A DNA stretch of 49,898 nucleotides from the NCBI RefSeq assembly GCF_000317595.1, contig NZ_AEJC01000007.1:1-49898 (forward strand), read 5' to 3'. The stretch's first letter is position 1, and each line of letters begins with the position of its first letter. The notes beneath the pieces are model-generated. The model worked only from the letters and a program-made list of their open reading frames with translations. It had not been told where the DNA came from and ran no database searches. The translations under genes were made by a program, and so were the position numbers. Shown here piece by piece: positions 47,692 to 49,898 of the stretch. This DNA is from Streptomyces ipomoeae 91-03 (GTDB lineage Bacteria; Actinomycetota; Actinomycetes; Streptomycetales; Streptomycetaceae).

Positions 47692-47722
47692 CCCGGCCAC
47701 TGTCAGTGGCCGGGCATATCCT
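47692..47722 (+). promoter_or_regulatory. 23-bp palindrome overlapping a damage-type promoter
   Basis: Arms CCCGGCCACTG (47692-47702) and CAGTGGCCGGG (47704-47714) flank a single T, a perfect 23-bp odd palindrome. The same segment reads CTGTCAGTG (47700-47708), eight bases, TATCCT (47717-47722), which fits the TTGTCRGTG-N8-TAnnnT pattern with one mismatch. A repressor binding the palindrome would block the promoter. The rest of the 229-bp gap (47532-47760) has no gene. Confidence 0.55.
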
Positions 47723-47760
47723 GATCCCGAATGTCCAGCGGCTGACGAAGGGGTCCGGAC

Positions 47761-49182
47761 GTGCCGTCGATGCTCGACGCGGTGGTGGTGGGGGCGGGGC
47801 CGAACGGGCTGACGGCCGCCGTGGAGCTGGCCCGTCGCGGCTTCTCCGTGGCGGTGTTCGAGGCGAAGGACACGGTGGGCGGCGGCGCCCGCACGGCGGA
47901 GCTGACCCTGCCCGGCTTCCGCCACGACCCGTGCTCGGCCGCCCACCCGCTGGGCGTCAACTCGCCCGCGTTCAAGGCGATGCCGCTGGCCCGCTACGGC
48001 CTGGAGTGGCTGCACGCCGAGCTGCCCATGGCACACCCGTTCCTGGACGGCACGGCCGCCGTGCTGGCGCGCTCGGTGGGGGAGACGGCCGCCTCGTTCG
48101 GGCCGCGTGACGCGGGCGCGTACCGCAGGCTGGTCGAGCCGTTCCTGCCCAGGTGGGACACCCTGGTCCAGGACTTCATGTCGCTGCCGCTGTCCGCGCT
48201 GCCCCGCGACCCGGTCACCCTCGCCCGCTTCGGCCTGGCCGGACTGCCGCCCTCGACGTGGCTGATGCGCCGCTTCAAGGACGAGAAGGCCAAGGCGCTG
48301 TTCTCCGGGCTGGTCGCGCATGTCATCGCCCCGCTCGGCGGCCTCGCGACAGGCGCCGTCGGCCTGGTCTTCGCGCTGGCCGCCCACGCCGCCGGCTGGC
48401 CGGTGGCGCGCGGCGGCTCCCAGGCCATCTCCGACGCGCTCACCGCGTATCTCAAGGACCTCGGCGGCACCGTCCACACCGACTACGAGGTCAAACGGCT
48501 CGACGACCTGCCGCCCGCCCGCGCGTATGTCTTCGACACCTCGCCCACCGCGCTGGCCCGGATCGCGGGCTTCGGGCGCCACTACGAGTCGTACCGGTAC
48601 GGCGCGAGCGTCTTCAAGATCGACTACGCGCTGGACGGCCCCGTGCCCTGGACGGCCGAGGAGGCGCGCCGCGCCGGTACGGTCCAGGTGGGGGCGAGCA
48701 AGGCGGAGATCGGCGCCGCGCTCGACGACGCCGCCCGCCGGGGCCGCGCCCCCGACACGCCGTTCCTGATCACCGCTCAGCCCAGCCTCGTCGACCCGAC
48801 CCGCGCTCCCGAGGGCAAGCATGTCTTCTGGGCGTACGGCCATGTCCCGAACGGCTGGACGGGGGATCTGACGGACGCCGTCGAGCGGCAACTGGAGCGG
48901 TTCGCCCCGGGGTTCCGCGACCGGGTCCTCGCCCGCGCCACCGCCGGCCCGCCGGACCTCGCCGCGCACAACGCGAACTACGTCGGCGGTGACATCGCCT
49001 GCGGGGCCGCCTCCGGGCTGCAGTTGCTGCTGCGCCCCAAGCTGTCGCTGTTCCCGTACCACACCCCGCACCCGGCCGTCTTCATCTGTTCCTCGGCCAC
49101 CCCGCCGGGCCCGGGAGTGCACGGAATGTCGGGGCACAACGCGGCCAAGGCGGTCTGGCGAAGACTGCGACAGGCCGCATGA
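47761..49182 (+). CDS. FAD-dependent oxidoreductase, phytoene-desaturase-like
   Basis: 473-residue flavoprotein of the CrtI-like/amine-oxidase superfamily. The dinucleotide-binding motif [20 protein letters not shown] is followed by [20 protein letters not shown]; the C-terminal FAD signature is [20 protein letters not shown]. Although CrtI-like, no carotenoid cluster is visible apart from a UbiA prenyltransferase 115 bp downstream, so an isoprenoid or other lipid substrate is possible. GTG 47761 has GAAGGGG nine bases upstream. Transcription probably begins at the promoter at 47700. Confidence 0.9.
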   Translation: MPSMLDAVVVGAGPNGLTAAVELARRGFSVAVFEAKDTVGGGARTAELTLPGFRHDPCSAAHPLGVNSPAFKAMPLARYGLEWLHAELPMAHPFLDGTAAVLARSVGETAASFGPRDAGAYRRLVEPFLPRWDTLVQDFMSLPLSALPRDPVTLARFGLAGLPPSTWLMRRFKDEKAKALFSGLVAHVIAPLGGLATGAVGLVFALAAHAAGWPVARGGSQAISDALTAYLKDLGGTVHTDYEVKRLDDLPPARAYVFDTSPTALARIAGFGRHYESYRYGASVFKIDYALDGPVPWTAEEARRAGTVQVGASKAEIGAALDDAARRGRAPDTPFLITAQPSLVDPTRAPEGKHVFWAYGHVPNGWTGDLTDAVERQLERFAPGFRDRVLARATAGPPDLAAHNANYVGGDIACGAASGLQLLLRPKLSLFPYHTPHPAVFICSSATPPGPGVHGMSGHNAAKAVWRRLRQAA

Positions 49183-49296
49183 ACGCATGGAAAATGCGGC
49201 GGGTGGCGGAAAAATAACCGGTCCAAGTCATGGATACGGCAAGACCTTCACGGTTTTTCCATGTGAATGTTCAAGTGGTGCAGGTAAGTTGCCGTC

Positions 49297-49898
49297 ATGA
49301 AAGATCGGAGAGCGGAACTTCGCTCCAGTGGTCGGCCGACGACGAGCCTCGCCGACCTCGTACAACTGCTGCGCGCCCCGGCCGCGTTGAGCGTCCCGGG
49401 TGACGTCCTGGCGGGTGCCGCCGCTGCCGGGCGTCCACTGAGCGCGCGGACCCTCGGCGTCATGGGATCGTCCGTCTGCTTCTACTGGGCCGGCATGGCC
49501 CTCAACGACTACGCCGACGCCACCGTCGACGCCGTCGAGCGCCCCGAGCGTCCCGTTCCCTCCGGCCGGGTCCCGCGCCGTACCGCGCTCGCCGTCGCCG
49601 GTGCCCTGACCGCCGGGGGCCTCGGACTCGCCGCCGCCTCCGGAGGCCGCCGGAGCCTGCTGGGAGCGCTTCCACTGGTCGGGGCCGTCTGGGCATACGA
49701 CCTGAAGCTCAAGTCCACCCCGGCGGGCCCGGCCGCGATGGCCTCGGCGCGCGCCCTGGACGTCCTCGCCGGTGCCCTGGCCGCCGGACGGGGGAGTGGC
49801 AGCCGTACGGGCGGAACCGGCGCGGCCCTGCTGCGGGGTGCCGTGCCCGCCGCGCTGGTCGGCGCCCACACCTACACGCTGACCGCGCTGAGCCGCCA
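49297..49898 (+). CDS. UbiA-family prenyltransferase (EboC-like), truncated by window end
   Basis: Membrane prenyltransferase; the first ~200 residues are present and the frame runs off the window. The Asp-rich prenyl-diphosphate site is MALNDYADATVDAVERPERP (N70, D71, D74, D78), followed by VPSGRVPRRTALAVAG. Hydrophobic helices are present throughout. It resembles the UbiA protein of eboABC-type clusters, which would predict further ebo genes beyond the window edge. ATG 49297 lies 15 bases after AGGTAAG. The 114-bp gap upstream has the inverted pair GGAAAAATAACCG / CGGTTTTTCC (49208-49220, 49252-49261). Confidence 0.88.
   Translation, partial: MKDRRAELRSSGRPTTSLADLVQLLRAPAALSVPGDVLAGAAAAGRPLSARTLGVMGSSVCFYWAGMALNDYADATVDAVERPERPVPSGRVPRRTALAVAGALTAGGLGLAAASGGRRSLLGALPLVGAVWAYDLKLKSTPAGPAAMASARALDVLAGALAAGRGSGSRTGGTGAALLRGAVPAALVGAHTYTLTALSR

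Noticed and set aside
47761..49898. Carotenoid biosynthesis cluster
   Set aside because: Only a CrtI-like flavoprotein and a UbiA prenyltransferase are present; no crtE, crtB or lycopene cyclase is visible in the window.
1..49898. Toxin-antitoxin, phage-defence, integrase or transposase loci
   Set aside because: I found no recombinase, transposase, att-like repeats flanking a tRNA, or recognised defence signature; Uma2 and SNF2 alone do not define a defence system.

Overview
The window is high-GC actinobacterial chromosome (well over 65% G+C by eye, codon third positions almost always G or C). The gene set points to Streptomyces: paired SNF2/SWIM genes, an RNase Sa-type secreted ribonuclease, DUF3558 and Uma2 proteins, GTG starts, 4-bp GTGA overlaps, many leaderless starts and rare TTA codons. 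I see no rRNA, tRNA, CRISPR array, transposase or phage genes; it is a normal chromosomal region rich in catabolic genes.

Layout. 38-3676: allantoin utilisation (IclR regulator allR, broken by a frameshift; allantoinase allB; allantoicase). 3677-4831: remnants, a secreted guanyl-specific RNase and a frameshifted small membrane protein, with strong terminators. 5011-8456: a sensor kinase and a TTA-containing NarL-type response regulator separated by an aldo/keto reductase. 8561-10302: cytochrome P450 and a coupled Cys-rich protein. 10357-12234: an inositol-type dehydrogenase (with a TTA codon) divergent from a GntR/UTRA regulator. 12482-14205: ROK sugar kinase and a coupled membrane protein. 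14320-19448: SNF2 helicase plus SWIM zinc-finger protein. 19668-22622: fused PcaD-PcaC-like protein, metallo-beta-lactamase-fold protein, exonuclease III. 22707-29945: secreted SGNH and CocE-type hydrolases, two uncharacterised proteins and gamma-glutamyltransferase. 30054-33034: methionine aminopeptidase divergent from a small HTH regulator, then a Pro/Ala-rich protein.

33235-42224 is the most coherent block: a reductive pyrimidine (or hydantoin) degradation locus with two beta-ureidopropionase-like amidohydrolases, a class III aminotransferase, a PucR regulator, dihydropyrimidinase, an LLM-class (probably F420-dependent) oxidoreductase and an NCS1 transporter. No classical dihydropyrimidine dehydrogenase is present, so the LLM enzyme is a candidate for the redox step. 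Together with the allantoin genes this makes the window largely a nitrogen-scavenging region. 42308-49898 holds a DUF3558 protein, Uma2 nuclease-fold protein, methyltransferase (TTA codon), a second gamma-glutamyltransferase-like protein, an inositol-phosphatase-family protein, a CrtI-like FAD oxidoreductase and a truncated UbiA-type prenyltransferase.

Two cross-cutting observations stand out. First, at least five single-base deletions are inferred (one in allR, one in the small membrane protein, three within about 70 bp of the LLM gene), which suggests assembly or sequencing error as much as biology. Second, TTGTCR-spacer-TAnnnT elements resembling the RecA-independent DNA-damage promoter precede two DNA-repair genes (SNF2 helicase, exonuclease III), with related elements before two other genes.
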